Shown here piece by piece: positions 5,012 to 5,649 of a stretch of 5,649 nucleotides of DNA (the stretch's first letter is position 1; every line of letters begins with the position of its first letter). Under the pieces are notes generated by a model. That model made no database searches. It saw only the letters and a program-made list of their open reading frames with translations, and was not told the DNA's origin. The position numbers were made by a program, and so were the translations under genes. The DNA lies in assembly GCA_047618505.1 (NCBI GenBank), contig JBLHLB010000284.1:1-5649 (forward strand). Reading direction: 5' to 3'. This DNA comes from JBLHLB01 sp047618505. GTDB lineage: Bacteria; Planctomycetota; UBA1135; GCA-002686595.

Positions 5012-5649
5012 ATGATCCTCCAACTTGATGAGGAGATCGTTCGCGGGCCCGAGGACCACAAGGAACTCGGCCGCACGCTCTTTGTCCGCCCCAGTATTAA
5101 GACCCCTCGACAGAACCGCCTGGCCAGCCAGGCGGTGATCATCACCGCCGTTGCTCGACGACTGATCGAGCTCGCGCGAGAGGGCATCAAGCTCAAGGCC
5201 GTCCTCGTTGAGGGTGGAAAACTTGACCCCACGGTCCACCCCGAATTCGACGCCATCAGCCAGAACTTGCGGGAGCTGCTCAACAAGCACTTCAACAAGG
5301 CCAAGCTGGTCCTCGTCTCGGAGCGCCCTGACCTACAGCTGGCCGCCACGCGCCACGCGGTTACCCTCTACGATCTGCCGATTCTGCGCCTTGATGCCGG
5401 CACTCAGAAGACCTTCCGAGCGCTCACGGGCGACACAGGTGAGGTCTTCAAGACGCGGGTCGAATCCATGTCGCGCCTTGAGACCGAGCGCTTGATCGTC
5501 GAGACGAAGTTCGTGCGCGAACCCGCGGACAACTCAAGTGACTCTGAAGTACGTCACCTGCTACGCCTCCTGGAGGACATCCGTCCCGCCAAGATGCGCA
5601 TCTTCACCCCGCCTAAATCCGCGGCGAAGAATATCAAGCCGGTTCCGAA
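5012..5649 (+). CDS. radical-SAM-like protein lacking the cluster cysteines, 3' end cut by window edge
   Basis: The frame is open from ATG 5012 (in-frame stop at 4979-4981, GAAGAA six bases upstream) to the window end, giving 212 residues. Landmarks match in order the radical-SAM group whose members begin GPVPSRRLGRSLG: GPEDHKELGRTL at 12-23 for that opening; EGGKLDPTVHPEF at 67-79 for the Gly-rich 'GSGEPTLH' loop; ILRLDAGTQKTFRALTG at 124-140 for 'SLDAGDEETFRRI'; ETKFVREPADNSSDSEV at 164-180 for 'EVMLVRGVNDSEEEL'; and IRPAKMRIFTPP at 190-201. Where the family has KTCxxxCxxCQ, this protein reads KTPRQNRLASQ (30-40), with Pro32, Arg36 and Ser39 in place of the three cysteines. No cysteine occurs anywhere in the visible part. 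About 15 residues usually found after the motif are also missing. It should therefore not bind the usual [4Fe-4S] cluster and is probably a non-catalytic or repurposed relative. Homology is judged from memory; it could be an unrelated alpha/beta protein. Confidence 0.65.
   Translation, partial: MILQLDEEIVRGPEDHKELGRTLFVRPSIKTPRQNRLASQAVIITAVARRLIELAREGIKLKAVLVEGGKLDPTVHPEFDAISQNLRELLNKHFNKAKLVLVSERPDLQLAATRHAVTLYDLPILRLDAGTQKTFRALTGDTGEVFKTRVESMSRLETERLIVETKFVREPADNSSDSEVRHLLRLLEDIRPAKMRIFTPPKSAAKNIKPVP

Noticed and set aside
4859..5349. Minus-strand ORFs opposite the radical-SAM-like gene (to 5290 and to 5349)
   Set aside because: The plus strand gives a coherent protein with ordered radical-SAM-like landmarks. 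The antisense products are low-complexity Ser/Arg or Gly-rich sequences without recognisable motifs.
1..5649. CRISPR array, insertion sequence, tRNA or rRNA
   Set aside because: No regularly spaced repeats, transposase motifs, terminal inverted repeats or tRNA/rRNA-like segments were seen on either strand.

Overview
The window is a GC-rich bacterial chromosomal segment with two divergent halves. The left 4.1 kb, read on the minus strand, is the front of a respiratory complex I (NADH:quinone oxidoreductase) operon in the order nuoA-nuoB-nuoC-nuoD-nuoH. nuoH runs off the left edge. The right 1.5 kb, read on the plus strand, holds a probable small membrane protein and the first 212 residues of a protein that looks like a radical-SAM fold without its cluster cysteines.

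The host cannot be named. The nuoD-to-nuoH junction without nuoE, nuoF or nuoG in between, the 'GGPYY...YGY...KGVD' form of NuoB and the 'YECGEE...GDAW' form of NuoA recall complex I of the Bacteroidota/Chlorobiota/FCB assemblage and neighbouring candidate phyla. This is a resemblance from memory, not a classification.

Layout: nuoH (minus, partial) 1-1166; nuoD 1169-2398; nuoC 2418-2936; nuoB 2942-3442; a 107-base gap with an inverted repeat at its nuoA end; nuoA 3550-4089 (possible earlier start at 4134). Positions 4135-4517 hold no convincing gene. They contain two TAGGGGGA direct repeats one 20-bp step apart and several short GC-rich hairpins. A 92-codon membrane-protein ORF with a good ribosome binding site follows at 4518-4796. 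Positions 4797-5011 contain a perfect 12-bp palindrome and three successive inverted repeats, and lead into the open-ended gene that starts at 5012.

NuoB, C and D form the quinone-reducing connecting module of complex I, and NuoA and NuoH are the adjacent membrane subunits that line the quinone site. The genes are tightly packed except between A and B and probably share one transcript. The electron-input subunits NuoE/F/G are not here. They may be elsewhere, or the complex may use another electron donor.

The most unusual item is the protein at 5012. It keeps the core landmarks of the 'GPVPSRRLGRSLG' type of radical-SAM protein, but has Pro, Arg and Ser where the CxxxCxxC motif should be and no cysteine in the visible 212 residues. 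It could be a radical-SAM-derived pseudoenzyme, preceded by an elaborate leader.
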